Shown here piece by piece: positions 1 to 7,485 of a DNA stretch of 34,432 nt. The notes beneath the pieces are model-generated. The model saw only the letters and a program-made list of their open reading frames with translations, was not told the DNA's origin and searched no databases. The DNA comes from a virus. The position numbers and the translations under genes were made by a program. Where the stretch lies: the IMG/VR virus record IMGVR_UViG_3300046692_000298, positions 1-34,432 of that record. The stretch is one strand, 5' to 3'. Positions within the stretch are counted from its first letter, which is position 1; every line of letters starts with the position of its first letter.

Positions 1-25
1 CCGCCAGGTGGCGGCGAAACGGCGG
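1..25. repeat. Left copy of 25-bp terminal repeat
   Basis: The first 25 bases recur exactly at 34406-34430. After the shared part the two copies diverge (CGGG here, GG at the right end). The repeat is part of a palindrome that is complete only at the right end. The simplest reading is that the window is a circular molecule opened here with a short imperfect overlap. A true terminal repeat of a linear molecule cannot be excluded from sequence alone. Confidence 0.7.
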
Positions 26-41
26 CGGGATAAATAGGGGG

Positions 42-371
42 TTAGACGGGTGCGGCGTCGGCGGCCGGCGGATCAATCAGGTTTAGCAGGGAAGCGATGG
101 TGAGCGCGCGGCGCTGTCCCTGGGCATCAACCAGGAACAGGGTAAAGCTGGTGGAGCGGGTCATGTCGATGTGACCAATGCGCCGGCGGGCGCTCAGCTC
201 GCCCAGGGCTTGCATGGTGGTGTCGCGCGCCGAGCTGGCCGAGCATTGGCCCAGTTCCACCAGGTGGGCGGTGCAGCGGTCGACCAGGCGCTCCTGGTCG
301 TGCGCCAGGTGTTCGGCTTCGTGTTGTTGCAGGAATGTCAGAGCGAGGGGGTAGAGTGCTATTGTGTTCAT
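42..371 (-). CDS. Hypothetical 109-aa early-operon protein
   Basis: I do not recognise this protein. It is a soluble-looking 109-aa polypeptide with a helical N-terminal half (HEAEHLAHDQERLVDRC) and a C-terminal part that looks like beta strands (TSFTLFLVDAQGQRRALTI). It has no signal peptide, membrane segment or metal motif. It lies 23 bp downstream of the Ogr-type gene in the same direction. On a circular map it would be followed by the primase/helicase gene at 34351, so it probably belongs to the early/replication operon. The ATG at 371 has no good Shine-Dalgarno sequence, but no better start exists. A role in early regulation or replication is only suggested by position. Confidence 0.6.
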   Translation of the reverse strand: MNTIALYPLALTFLQQHEAEHLAHDQERLVDRCTAHLVELGQCSASSARDTTMQALGELSARRRIGHIDMTRSTSFTLFLVDAQGQRRALTIASLLNLIDPPAADAAPV

Positions 372-394
372 ATTGATTCGGTATTGAGTTAGTA

Positions 395-649
395 TCAGCC
401 TAATAGCTCAAGCTGTTGCATGACGCGATGCAGGACCGCCGGCGATATCGGCAAGCGGATCTCGTTTCGGGGCTTGGCGGAAGGTGACAGCGTGCGGACG
501 GCTTCCAGGTTGGCCACGTAGGTATGGCCGCACTCGGGGTCCACGCACTGGTAGACGATTTCCCGAAGGGTCTTTGAAAGCTGCCGGCTGCTGCGAGCGG
601 TAGCGCCGGCATCACAGTGAGGGCAGCGGATAACGATTCTCATGCTCAT
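395..649 (-). CDS. ogr: Ogr/Delta-type late transcription activator
   Basis: This 84-aa zinc-finger protein matches the P2 Ogr / P4 Delta family, which binds upstream of late promoters and contacts RNA polymerase to switch on head, tail and lysis genes. The zinc-binding pattern is complete: C9-P-H-C12 and C35-x4-C40. The family core is plain in SRQLSKTLREIVYQC, CGHTYVANLEAVRTLSPS and the PxNEIRLP-like end. The start at 649 is chosen because AGGAAAG precedes it at good spacing; an internal ATG at 643 is also possible. It is the second gene of a leftward operon that begins with the small RHH protein opposite the repressor. In P2, ogr sits beyond the late tail genes, so its position among early genes here is a rearrangement relative to P2. 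Confidence 0.95.
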   Translation of the reverse strand: MSMRIVIRCPHCDAGATARSSRQLSKTLREIVYQCVDPECGHTYVANLEAVRTLSPSAKPRNEIRLPISPAVLHRVMQQLELLG

Positions 650-730
650 AGTGTTTCTTTCCTGGTCCATGTAGAAGGCGCTCCCCAGGCCTTACAACTT
701 GTTGACAAACTGCAATGGAAGCCAGGAAAA

Positions 731-898
731 CTACTTCTTTTCGGAAAGTTGCTTTACACCCAACAAGTAGATAATGCGCGCCATAGCGGATTCGCTGCGA
801 ATCTCCTTAGTCGCCAGTTGCTTGAGTCGTTTTCGTTCCGCGTCAGTCAGCGGAACAGGAACGCGGGTAGTCGGTTTAGAAGGCATTGTCGTTTGCAT
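731..898 (-). CDS. Small ribbon-helix-helix-like protein opposite the repressor
   Basis: This 55-aa basic protein has a strand-forming start (RVPVPLTDAERKRLKQLA) followed by two predicted helices, which is the outline of an Arc/MetJ-type ribbon-helix-helix DNA-binding protein. It is divergent from the CI-type repressor and is the first gene of the leftward early operon, the place where P2 encodes Cox and lambda encodes Cro. I infer that it is the lytic-side regulator of the switch; family membership is a judgement from fold pattern, not a clear homology. Translation may begin at 898 or at the in-frame ATG at 886. Its start region overlaps one of the two putative operator repeats (893-905), which would couple its expression to the repressor. 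Confidence 0.7.
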   Translation of the reverse strand: MQTTMPSKPTTRVPVPLTDAERKRLKQLATKEIRSESAMARIIYLLGVKQLSEKK

Positions 899-935
899 AA
901 TGTAATAGTCTGTGTCAGATTGTTGCAATATGTAA
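893..935. promoter_or_regulatory. Putative immunity operators between early operon and repressor
   Basis: Two near-identical 13-bp words, TTGCATAATGTAA (893-905) and TTGCAATATGTAA (923-935), lie exactly 30 bp apart, about three helical turns. They differ at two positions. The first has imperfect dyad symmetry (TTGCAT-A-ATGTAA). They occupy the intergenic gap between the divergent RHH gene (starts at 898) and the repressor (starts at 1002), in an AT-rich stretch. This is where repressor operators are expected. I could not fix the exact promoters for either direction. Confidence 0.5.
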
Positions 936-1001
936 ATTGTAACCCGTATCTTGCCGGCGAGCATTAGGTTGAGATTACTTTTTGAAACTTTAATTGAAAA
1001 A

Positions 1002-1670
1002 ATGGATAACAATAAATCGGACGTTGCCGCAATAGTTGACAGAATGAAAGTCGCTATAGGGGTGCAGAAAGATAAAGAGCTGGCCGAGTATTTAGGCAGC
1101 TCCAAGAGTGGGCCGGCCGTGTGGAAGTCGCGCGGTAGCATTCCCATAGCCGAGTGCATCAAGGTCGCCCAGGACAAAAACTGTAGCCTTGACTGGCTGG
1201 TGCTAGGGCGTGGTGGGTTTACAACGATTGGTGTCGAATCAACCATTACGGATTCGCAAGCCGCGACGGCGGGCGACCAGGTGGCGATACCGCTGTTCGA
1301 TATGGCGACCTATCTAATCCAGGGCGCGGCCGGCGGGGCGGTGGTGACGGTGCCGCGCGGCGTGCTTGAGGAACACGGCTTGTGCGCCGGTGAAACCATG
1401 ATCGTGCGCGCCGTAGGCGACGCGATGGCCGACACGATCACGGGCGGCCAGTATGTGATTGTGGACCGCCGCCCGCGCGATACGGACGGCATCTACCTGG
1501 TGCGATTTGGGGAGGTGCTGCGCATCGCCCGTTTGCAGCGCATGGTGCGAGGGGCGACACGCGTAAGCTATGAAAACACGGCCTACGCGGTGGACGTGAT
1601 ACCGCCGGAGCCGGACGATTCGATAGAGATAATCGGGTACTGCCAGTCCATCATTTCCCGCGTGCTTTAG
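1002..1670 (+). CDS. CI-type repressor with catalytically dead S24 domain
   Basis: This 222-aa protein joins an N-terminal phage CI helix-turn-helix domain (residues about 8-70, KELAEYLGSSKSGPAVWKSR, SLDWLVLGRGG) to a C-terminal LexA/CI S24 fold (about 95-220). It should hold the lytic promoters shut in the plasmid prophage. The peptidase motif normally read as GDSMxPTL is GDAMADTI here, so A141 replaces the nucleophilic Ser. The usual VKRLQR motif is IARLQR, so A176 replaces the catalytic Lys. An AAGG resembling the cleavage site remains near residue 110. Self-cleavage is therefore unlikely. I chose the ATG at 1002; an upstream in-frame ATG at 951 would add 17 residues without family similarity. 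The 3' end overlaps the convergent recombinase gene by 20 bp. Confidence 0.9.
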   Translation: MDNNKSDVAAIVDRMKVAIGVQKDKELAEYLGSSKSGPAVWKSRGSIPIAECIKVAQDKNCSLDWLVLGRGGFTTIGVESTITDSQAATAGDQVAIPLFDMATYLIQGAAGGAVVTVPRGVLEEHGLCAGETMIVRAVGDAMADTITGGQYVIVDRRPRDTDGIYLVRFGEVLRIARLQRMVRGATRVSYENTAYAVDVIPPEPDDSIEIIGYCQSIISRVL

Positions 1671-2283
1671 CCTTTCCTTCCTTCCCTTCCTCCTTCTGTT
1701 TCTCGGCCCGCTTCAATGTGTTGTACAGGGTGGCGCGGCTGACTCCCAACTGCGCCGCCACGCTCGCCACGGTCATTTCGCCGCCGGCAAGCATCGCGGT
1801 AGCTGCCTTGATCTTCTCCCCATCCATCGCCGCCGGCCGGCCGCCCACGCGGCCGCGCGCCCTGGCCGCTTTCAGGCCCGCCATTGTGTTTTCGTGGATC
1901 ACGTCGAGCCGGTACTGCGCCATCGCCGCCATGACCGTAAAGAACATGCGGCCGTGCGGCGTCTTGGTGTCTATGCTCTCGGTCAGGCTCTCAAACTCGA
2001 TGCCGGCGGCCATCAGTTCGTTGACGATCAAAATCAGGTCGTTGACGTTGCCGCCCAGGCGATCGAGCCGCCACACGACCAGGGTGTCACCTGGGCGCAG
2101 CGCGCGGCGCATGCTCTCCAGCTCGGGCCTGGCCTTGGTGGTGCGGCTGCTGGCCTTGTCCTGGTAAATCTGCGCGCAGCCGGCGCGCGTCAGTGCGTCG
2201 CGCTGAAGGTCTAGATTCTGGTCCACGGTCGAAACGCGGGCGTAGCCTATGCGCATGCCGCCGCTGATGATGTCGAGATTCAT
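1651..2283 (-). CDS. Serine recombinase of the resolvase/invertase family
   Basis: This 210-aa protein has the resolvase N-terminal domain: IGYARVSTVDQ with nucleophile Ser18, then LVVWRLDRLGGNVNDL, then an E-helix region ending AARARGRVGGRPAA. The C-terminal helix-turn-helix is MTVASVAAQLGVSRATLYN, with a Lys/Glu-rich tail. It should cut and rejoin DNA at paired sites through a 5'-phosphoserine intermediate. In P2 the site downstream of tail gene D holds the tyrosine integrase; here this enzyme occupies it. For a plasmid prophage the likely job is resolving multimers, with DNA inversion as the alternative. The start at 2283 overlaps the stop of the preceding gene as ATGA; a second possible start is at 2256. 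The 3' end overlaps the repressor gene tail to tail. Confidence 0.92.
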   Translation of the reverse strand: MNLDIISGGMRIGYARVSTVDQNLDLQRDALTRAGCAQIYQDKASSRTTKARPELESMRRALRPGDTLVVWRLDRLGGNVNDLILIVNELMAAGIEFESLTESIDTKTPHGRMFFTVMAAMAQYRLDVIHENTMAGLKAARARGRVGGRPAAMDGEKIKAATAMLAGGEMTVASVAAQLGVSRATLYNTLKRAEKQKEEGKEGKAKARGK

Positions 2284-2843
2284 TGCTTACATTTCCTCAT
2301 GGCCTGGTGCAGATCGCGCCTGGTGTAGCCCAGGCGCTCGGCGCGCTCGTTCAGCTCGCGCAGTAGGTTGGTGGCGTGGCGGTTGATAAGGCTTTGCTCA
2401 CGCCAGTTCGCCGGCATGATGCTGCCGTCGCGTATCGGGCCGGTGCAGACTGTCCGGTCGTAGGCCTCGGCGCGGGCGTAGTATTCGCGCGCCAGGTTGT
2501 CGATGGGCGTCACTGGTTCGGGCGTGAATTCTCCGAACAGGTGCGCCGTTTCGATTGGGGCCGCGAAGTCAACGCCGAGCCATAGCGGCCACTCGGGCAG
2601 CCGCAGCGCCGGCGCGGTGAAATCGACTATCTGGCCGGCGAACTCCTGGCCGTCGTTGAACAGGCGCAGCGAGCGCTTTTTGTCTCCTGGCTGGACCTGG
2701 GCGCTTTCCTCGGCATCCATTTGGTGCGACAAGGCCTCGCACGCGGCGCACAGGCGCTCGCCGGAGTCGGGGTGCTGTGTAGGTAGCTCCGAAGCGCCGC
2801 AAGCGCTACAAGCGCCTCTATTCGCGTCACGCTGGTTGGTCAT
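2280..2843 (-). CDS. Hypothetical protein with N-terminal zinc ribbon, 187 aa
   Basis: The function is not recognised. Residues about 12-35 hold two CxxC pairs (CSACGASEL and LCAACEALSHQ), typical of a zinc ribbon. The remainder is hydrophilic, with a central segment around LPEWPLWLGVDFAAP and a helical C-terminal end (NLLRELNERAERLGYTRRDL). There is no signal peptide or membrane helix. It is the middle gene of a three-gene leftward unit (zinc-ribbon/DUF551-like, this gene, serine recombinase) joined by ATGA overlaps on both sides, so translation is probably coupled. A DNA- or protein-binding role is only inferred from the zinc ribbon. Confidence 0.75.
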   Translation of the reverse strand: MTNQRDANRGACSACGASELPTQHPDSGERLCAACEALSHQMDAEESAQVQPGDKKRSLRLFNDGQEFAGQIVDFTAPALRLPEWPLWLGVDFAAPIETAHLFGEFTPEPVTPIDNLAREYYARAEAYDRTVCTGPIRDGSIMPANWREQSLINRHATNLLRELNERAERLGYTRRDLHQAMRKCKQ

Positions 2844-3157
2844 GCTGTTGGCCCTTTCAGCATCGGGGCGTAGTGGGTCGGTGTCGCCGGCATGCCGTCG
2901 ATGTAAAGCCAGCGCGCGCCGTCGTAGTAGCCAAGCCACACCGGCTCGCTGGCCGCCTGGTCGAAAAGCTGCACCGTGGTGTCGGAGTCGGGCAGCTCGG
3001 CCGCCGGCGTCCACGTTACGGACTCCTTGAGCGAGTCCGCGCCAAACGGCCCCCAGGAGCATTTCGCGCAATGCTGCATGTCGTAATGAAATCCCTGGGC
3101 CAGCGTTTCCGCGCCGCACTTCGGGCATGCTTCCTCTTTGTCTAAGAACATCGACAT
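2840..3157 (-). CDS. Zinc-ribbon plus DUF551-like small phage protein, 105 aa
   Basis: The N-terminal 35 residues carry CPKC and CAKC pairs typical of a small zinc ribbon. The C-terminal half (TWTPAAELPDSDTTVQLFD, then EPVWLGYYDG and WLYIDG, ending in THYAPM) matches the pattern of DUF551, a short domain of unknown function common in phage accessory genes. The start at 3157 gives MSMF; an in-frame ATG two codons downstream is an alternative. It is the first gene of the recombinase operon and is preceded by an AT-rich promoter region with a TATAAT box at 3200-3205 on this strand. Its role is unknown. Confidence 0.75.
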   Translation of the reverse strand: MSMFLDKEEACPKCGAETLAQGFHYDMQHCAKCSWGPFGADSLKESVTWTPAAELPDSDTTVQLFDQAASEPVWLGYYDGARWLYIDGMPATPTHYAPMLKGPTA

Positions 3158-3159
3158 CA

Positions 3160-3240
3160 AACCCCCTATGTGTATAACAATCAAAATAATTAGACGTTTA
3201 TTATACATAGATATCGAGACATAGTTTTTAGACACTCGGG
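3160..3240 (-). promoter_or_regulatory. AT-rich promoter region of recombinase operon, possible recombination site
   Basis: This stretch is strikingly AT-rich against the GC-rich background. On the minus strand a perfect TATAAT lies at 3205-3200, about 45 bp before the ATG at 3157; no convincing -35 is seen. An imperfect inverted repeat, CTATGTGTATAA (3166-3177) against TTATACATAG (3201-3210), brackets it. The word AGAC followed by A or G recurs at about 3192, 3217 and 3230. The region could hold an operator or the recombinase's own res site; the latter is speculative. Confidence 0.45.
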
Positions 3241-3244
3241 GCGT

Positions 3245-3267
3245 AAAAAAAGGGGCGTTTCCGCCCC
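3245..3267 (-). terminator. Intrinsic terminator after tail operon F-D
   Basis: On the minus strand the stem GGGGCG, loop GAAA and CGCCCC are followed at once by seven T residues (plus-strand A-run at 3245-3251). This is a textbook rho-independent terminator with a GNRA-type loop. It lies 50 bp past the stop codon of gene D and ends the FI-FII-E-T-U-D transcript before the recombinase operon promoter. Confidence 0.9.
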
Positions 3268-3317
3268 CTCGGTCCATCTGTACAAAAAGCCACGGTTTTT
3301 TAGACAGCTCCGGCCGC

Positions 3318-4355
3318 CTACTTGCCAGGCTGGCGGAAGTTGGAGCGGTGCCGCGCGGTGGTCGGGTCGTCGCGCATCTCCAGCTCCAGGGACGTGAGAA
3401 ATCCTTGATCGCTGATTGTGTGCGTGGCGCGCTTTACAAGCCAGTCGATGGCGTCAATCTCGTCCTTGAACCCGGAGACATACACGGCCAGCTCCGGCCG
3501 GATCTCGCCTCGGCCCAGGGCCAGCGAATAATTCATTGTGGCTTGGCCGCGCTTGGTCCGGGTCAGCTCGGAATTGGCGGCCGCGCGCGCCTCGGCCTCG
3601 GTCGCGTACACCTCGGGCAGCACCTTGATATTGCGGTTGTTCTCGCCACCGACGACCAGCTCCTTGCGCTTGGCCTTGCCGCTGCCGCGATAGTAGGCCT
3701 TCACGCCTTCGTAGCTCTCGCGCTCTGCGACGTGGTAGCGGTGCTGGTCGCCATCCTTGCGGGTGATGTCGATCGAGGGCAGCGCCTTGCCGCTGGCGGT
3801 GGTGCCTTTGCCGATCGGCATAAACAGCAGCCGGCTTTCCTTCACGGTCATGGTGGCGTCGTACCGCTTCGCCAGGCGCGTGAGAAAGGACATATCGGAC
3901 TCGTGCGTCTGGTCGATGTGCGGGATAGCGACTTTCGCCAGGTCGTCGCCCACAACTGGCGTGAGCTTGTGCTTTGCTGCGATCGCCTTCACGATCGCGC
4001 CGATGGTCTGCTGGTGCCAGCTCTTTTCCTGGCGCTCGCCCATCGCCTTCGTCATCGAGGCGCTGCGGCCGCGCACGGTGATGATGTCGGGTGATCCGCT
4101 GTGTTCGGTTTCGTCCACGGTGAACGTGCCTTTATCGACCAGGGCTTCGCCGTCCCATCCGATCGAGATAGCCAGCACCGCGCCGCGCTTGGGGATCGCC
4201 AGGCGGCCGTCAGCGTCGTCCAGAACGATATCCAGGGTGTCTGCCTCGCCGCCCCTGGTTTCGTTGATGGTGAGGCTGACCAGGCGCGGCTCTATCGCGC
4301 TGGTCAAGTCCTTGCCGTCCAGGGTGACGGTGAAGGCCGGCGTGGGCTGCTTCAT
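3318..4355 (-). CDS. D: Late control / tail protein GpD
   Basis: This 345-aa protein matches P2 GpD, a structural tail protein in the gp27-like family that forms the hub linking the tail tube to the spike. Recognisable parts include the start PTPAFTVTLDGKDLT, the SLTINETRGGEADTLDI segment, the GxxxxSxSMTKA region (VRGRSASMTKAMGERQEKSW) and SFLTRLAKRYDATMTVK. The length is close to that of the family. It is the last gene of the leftward F operon. Its ATG overlaps the stop of gene U (ATGA), indicating translational coupling, and an intrinsic terminator follows its stop codon. Confidence 0.95.
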   Translation of the reverse strand: MKQPTPAFTVTLDGKDLTSAIEPRLVSLTINETRGGEADTLDIVLDDADGRLAIPKRGAVLAISIGWDGEALVDKGTFTVDETEHSGSPDIITVRGRSASMTKAMGERQEKSWHQQTIGAIVKAIAAKHKLTPVVGDDLAKVAIPHIDQTHESDMSFLTRLAKRYDATMTVKESRLLFMPIGKGTTASGKALPSIDITRKDGDQHRYHVAERESYEGVKAYYRGSGKAKRKELVVGGENNRNIKVLPEVYATEAEARAAANSELTRTKRGQATMNYSLALGRGEIRPELAVYVSGFKDEIDAIDWLVKRATHTISDQGFLTSLELEMRDDPTTARHRSNFRQPGK

Positions 4356-4759
4356 TCGCTGGCCTCCTGCTCGCTCAGCATCGAATCGTCAACGTGCGTC
4401 AGGCCGATGCTGAAATCGATCTTGCGCGGCACGCCGTCCTGGTCGTGGTAGGTCTGGTTCTCGCTCAGCACCTCAATGATGAAAGCGCCGTAGACGTAGC
4501 CCGCGCCGTCGACCAGGGCGTAGGCCTCGCCGGCGTCGGCCAGGCTGCGCAGCTCGCGCAGCGAGGCGATGCCGTCGCCCAGCTCGGCGGTGGCGACGCC
4601 GTTAAGCGTGATCGTGTCATCGCCAGGGCCGAGAAACTGGAAGGCGTCGCGCGCGCCCACTCGGGACGTGCCGCGATGCTTCCAGCGGGTTTGCCGTTGC
4701 AGTTCGTGATAAGCCAGGGTATCGAGGCCGAACACGAATTGATCCAGGGACATCAACAT
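4352..4759 (-). CDS. U: Tail protein GpU
   Basis: This 135-aa protein matches P2 GpU, a tail-terminator or connector-region component required for tail completion. The diagnostic N-terminal part reads LDQFVFGLDTLAYHELQRQT, followed by WKHRGTSRVGARDAFQFLG and DDTITLNGV. Either ATG at 4759 or 4753 could be used; the latter gives the MSLDQF start more usual in the family. The gene sits 17 bp below the tape measure gene T and is coupled to D by an ATGA overlap, the same T-U-D order as in P2. Confidence 0.95.
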   Translation of the reverse strand: MLMSLDQFVFGLDTLAYHELQRQTRWKHRGTSRVGARDAFQFLGPGDDTITLNGVATAELGDGIASLRELRSLADAGEAYALVDGAGYVYGAFIIEVLSENQTYHDQDGVPRKIDFSIGLTHVDDSMLSEQEASE

Positions 4760-4776
4760 GCTTTTTTCCTTCTTGG

Positions 4777-7485
4777 TTAATCGGACAGGCGCGAGCCGAT
4801 ACGGGATTGCTTGGCGCGCTCGCGGCGGTCCAGCTCGGCCGTGACGGCGCGCGCGATCGCTTGCGGGTCCATGCCTGGCGCGGCGGTGATCTGGATCGAG
4901 TAACTAGGCGCTGCCGCCGGCGGCGCATTGCCCCCGCCCTGGCCGCCCTGGGGCGCGAGCAATGAGCCGCGCCGGTCGATCGGAACCTGGTTGCTGACCA
5001 GGGGCGAGCCGGCCTGGCCGGAGCTGCCGCCAGCGGCGGCGGCCGGCACGATCGCGCGCAGCGCTTCCGGCACGTTCACCTGGGCCATGCCTTGCGCCAG
5101 GTTCGCGCCGAGCTGGCCGGCCTGGGCCAGCGCCGGCGAGTTGAACGCGCCGGCCGCCGTTACGGCCAGGGCAAGCGAGGCCTTGGCCACCAGCGCCTTG
5201 CCGCCGTCGATGCCGCCGGCCGCGCCCTCGCTGATGAAGCCGCCCAGCTCGCCAAAGACGCGGCTAGGGGAATGGATGCCCAGCTTTTCCTTGAACCAGC
5301 CCACGGCGGCCTCTCCGGCCCCCACGATTGCATCTTTCACGGCTCCCATGCGGCTTGTGATGCCGTTGACCAGGCCGTCCAGCATGTTCGCGCCGAACGT
5401 CGAGAACTGCGCCGGCAGGGTGACGCCGAACCAGGAAAGCAGCACGGCGAAGCCCTGGTAGAACAGGCCCATCGGGGACCAGTTGACGATAAGCGCGGTG
5501 ATGCCGCCGATGCCGCCATCAAAGGCCGCCTTGATGCGATCCCAAATGCCGCCGAAAAATTCCTTGATCGGCCCCCAATACTGGTAGATCAGGTACGCGG
5601 CCGCCGCAATCGCGGTGATCGCCAGGCCTATCGGGTTCATCAGCATGGCGCGGCCGATGAACAGGATTGCGCTGCCTACCAGGCGCATCGGCCCCAACAG
5701 CACCTTGAACACGTTCGCCATCAGGCCGCCTTGCATGCCCAGTGTGGTCATGCTGAATTTCAGGACCGCCATAGGGCCGAGAATTGACGCCACCATGAGC
5801 ATGAGCGCGCCGCCGACGGTCAGCAGCACGGCGATAACGGCGGCGGTCTTCATCAGGCCGCCGGCCAGACGCGGATTCTCGCGCGCCCATGCGCCCATGC
5901 CCTGGGCCATGTCGCCCAGCCACTCGGTGGTGGCCTTCAGCTCGGGGGAAATGGATTCACCGAAGGCCACCATGCCGTTCGTGAAGGTGCCGGTGGCCGC
6001 TTCCCACAGATTCTTGAGCGTGCCGAGCTGCGTATTAACGCGCTCCTGCAACGATGCCTGGGCCGACATTTTCCCCTGCACCTCGGCGTAGCCGGCCGCG
6101 CCCTTCTCGATCAACAGGCTGACCACTTGCAGCGTTTCCGCGTCGTCTCCGAAAATCTCTTTCAGCACGCCCAGGCGCTTTTGCGTGGTCAGGCCGGACA
6201 GCTTGTCGAACTGCTTAAACATGCGATCGAAGCCGCCGAACTCGCCCTTGCCGTCAGTGAATTCCAGCTTGTTGCCGGGGCCGAGCTGCTTGTTGGCCTT
6301 GTCGATCTTCGCCTTGTCCATCGACATCTGGAAAATCTTGCGGTAGGCATTGCCGGCGGACTCGCCCGCCATGCCCGCCTGGTCGGCCATGACCAGCAGC
6401 GGCGCAAGCGCTTTCGCGCCTTCCAGGCCTTTTATTTTCAGGGTGTCCATCGCCGGCGACAGCTTGGCGAATCCTTGCAGCATGTTGCTGTCGTCAACGC
6501 CGAGATAGAACGTCTTCTGAATCACGTCCATCAGGCCCATCATGTCCTTCTCGGTGGTGCGCGTGGCGTCCTGTAGCTTGGCCGCGAACTCGGCGGCCTC
6601 GGCCGGCGCTTTCTTGAGCTGCACGCCCAGGTAGGCGGTGGCCTCGCCCATGCCGCCCAGGATGGTTTGCGCACCGATGCCCTGGCGGCTCAGCATGGTC
6701 ATCATGTCTTGGAAGTCGGACGTGGTGCCGGGCAGCTTGTCACCCAGCTTCATAGCCAGGTCGTTGATTTTTGCGAACTCGGGCGGGACGACAGCGCCGG
6801 CGCGCATCAAGGCAACCTTGAGCTGGGTAGCGGAATCCTCGGCCTTCGCGTACTCGCTGACAGGGACTTTCAGCGCTGCGCCAGTGACAGCGCCGGCGGC
6901 CATCGCGCCGGCGCCAGAGCCGGCCAGGCGGCCGGCGGTGGCTTGCGTGCGCTCCATGCGGCCGCGCGCTTCGGCTACGCGGCGCTCGCGCGCGGCAACC
7001 TCGGCCAGCCTGGCTTGCTGCCGCTGCATCGCCGCCGTGGTGGCTTCGATGTCTCCCCGCAAGGCGCGCTCATGCTGCGCCAGGTTGCGGGTGTCCACGC
7101 CAGCGCCGGCCAGCCTGGTGCGCAGCTCGCGCAGTTGGTTTTGCTGCCGCTCCTGGGTGGCTGTCAATTCCGCTGCAGCCCGCTTCGCTGCCTCAAACTC
7201 GCGCGTCATCGCCTTGGTGGGTGCGCCCGATCGGGACAGCTCGGCCGCCAGGGTTCGGACGCGCTGCTGCGCGCCGGCCAGCTCGTTAGAGGTGGCGCGG
7301 AGGCCGGCGTGCATTTCGCGGAAAGCGCCCACGTCCTGTTGCGTCTTGCCCAGCTCCTTGAGCTTGTCGCGGGTTTCCTTCAGCGCCTTGGCCGCGCCTC
7401 GGTTCCCTTCCAATACATTCCGCAGGGGCCGGGTCATGCCGTCCACCATGTCGAACAGCACGCGCAATTTCAGTTCGTTTGACAT
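4777..7485 (-). CDS. T: Tail tape measure protein GpT
   Basis: At 902 aa this is the longest tail gene and the length ruler of the tail tube; P2 T is somewhat shorter. The N-terminal third is rich in Arg, Ala and Glu heptad-like sequence (coiled coil). It is followed by a TP901-type tape-measure core (YAKAEDSATQLKVALMRAGA, LPGTTSDFQDMMTMLSRQG). In the centre are several hydrophobic stretches (AAVIAVLLTVGGALMLMVAS, GLAITAIAAAAYLIYQYWG) that could enter the host membrane during DNA ejection. The C-terminal part is Gly/Ala/Pro-rich. The ATG at 7485 follows directly on the TAA that ends the E' frame, as in P2 where E+E' act as its assembly chaperones. Confidence 0.96.
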   Translation of the reverse strand: MSNELKLRVLFDMVDGMTRPLRNVLEGNRGAAKALKETRDKLKELGKTQQDVGAFREMHAGLRATSNELAGAQQRVRTLAAELSRSGAPTKAMTREFEAAKRAAAELTATQERQQNQLRELRTRLAGAGVDTRNLAQHERALRGDIEATTAAMQRQQARLAEVAARERRVAEARGRMERTQATAGRLAGSGAGAMAAGAVTGAALKVPVSEYAKAEDSATQLKVALMRAGAVVPPEFAKINDLAMKLGDKLPGTTSDFQDMMTMLSRQGIGAQTILGGMGEATAYLGVQLKKAPAEAAEFAAKLQDATRTTEKDMMGLMDVIQKTFYLGVDDSNMLQGFAKLSPAMDTLKIKGLEGAKALAPLLVMADQAGMAGESAGNAYRKIFQMSMDKAKIDKANKQLGPGNKLEFTDGKGEFGGFDRMFKQFDKLSGLTTQKRLGVLKEIFGDDAETLQVVSLLIEKGAAGYAEVQGKMSAQASLQERVNTQLGTLKNLWEAATGTFTNGMVAFGESISPELKATTEWLGDMAQGMGAWARENPRLAGGLMKTAAVIAVLLTVGGALMLMVASILGPMAVLKFSMTTLGMQGGLMANVFKVLLGPMRLVGSAILFIGRAMLMNPIGLAITAIAAAAYLIYQYWGPIKEFFGGIWDRIKAAFDGGIGGITALIVNWSPMGLFYQGFAVLLSWFGVTLPAQFSTFGANMLDGLVNGITSRMGAVKDAIVGAGEAAVGWFKEKLGIHSPSRVFGELGGFISEGAAGGIDGGKALVAKASLALAVTAAGAFNSPALAQAGQLGANLAQGMAQVNVPEALRAIVPAAAAGGSSGQAGSPLVSNQVPIDRRGSLLAPQGGQGGGNAPPAAAPSYSIQITAAPGMDPQAIARAVTAELDRRERAKQSRIGSRLSD

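Noticed and set aside
731-898. Antitoxin of a toxin-antitoxin pair
   Set aside because: The RHH-like fold would fit an antitoxin, but no toxin-sized partner lies beside it; the divergent CI gene and the operator repeats fit a switch regulator better.
3284-3303. Second terminator AAAAAGCCACGGTTTTTT after gene D
   Set aside because: The flanking A and T runs look right, but the central GCC and CGG do not pair, leaving no stable stem. The hairpin at 3245-3267 already serves.
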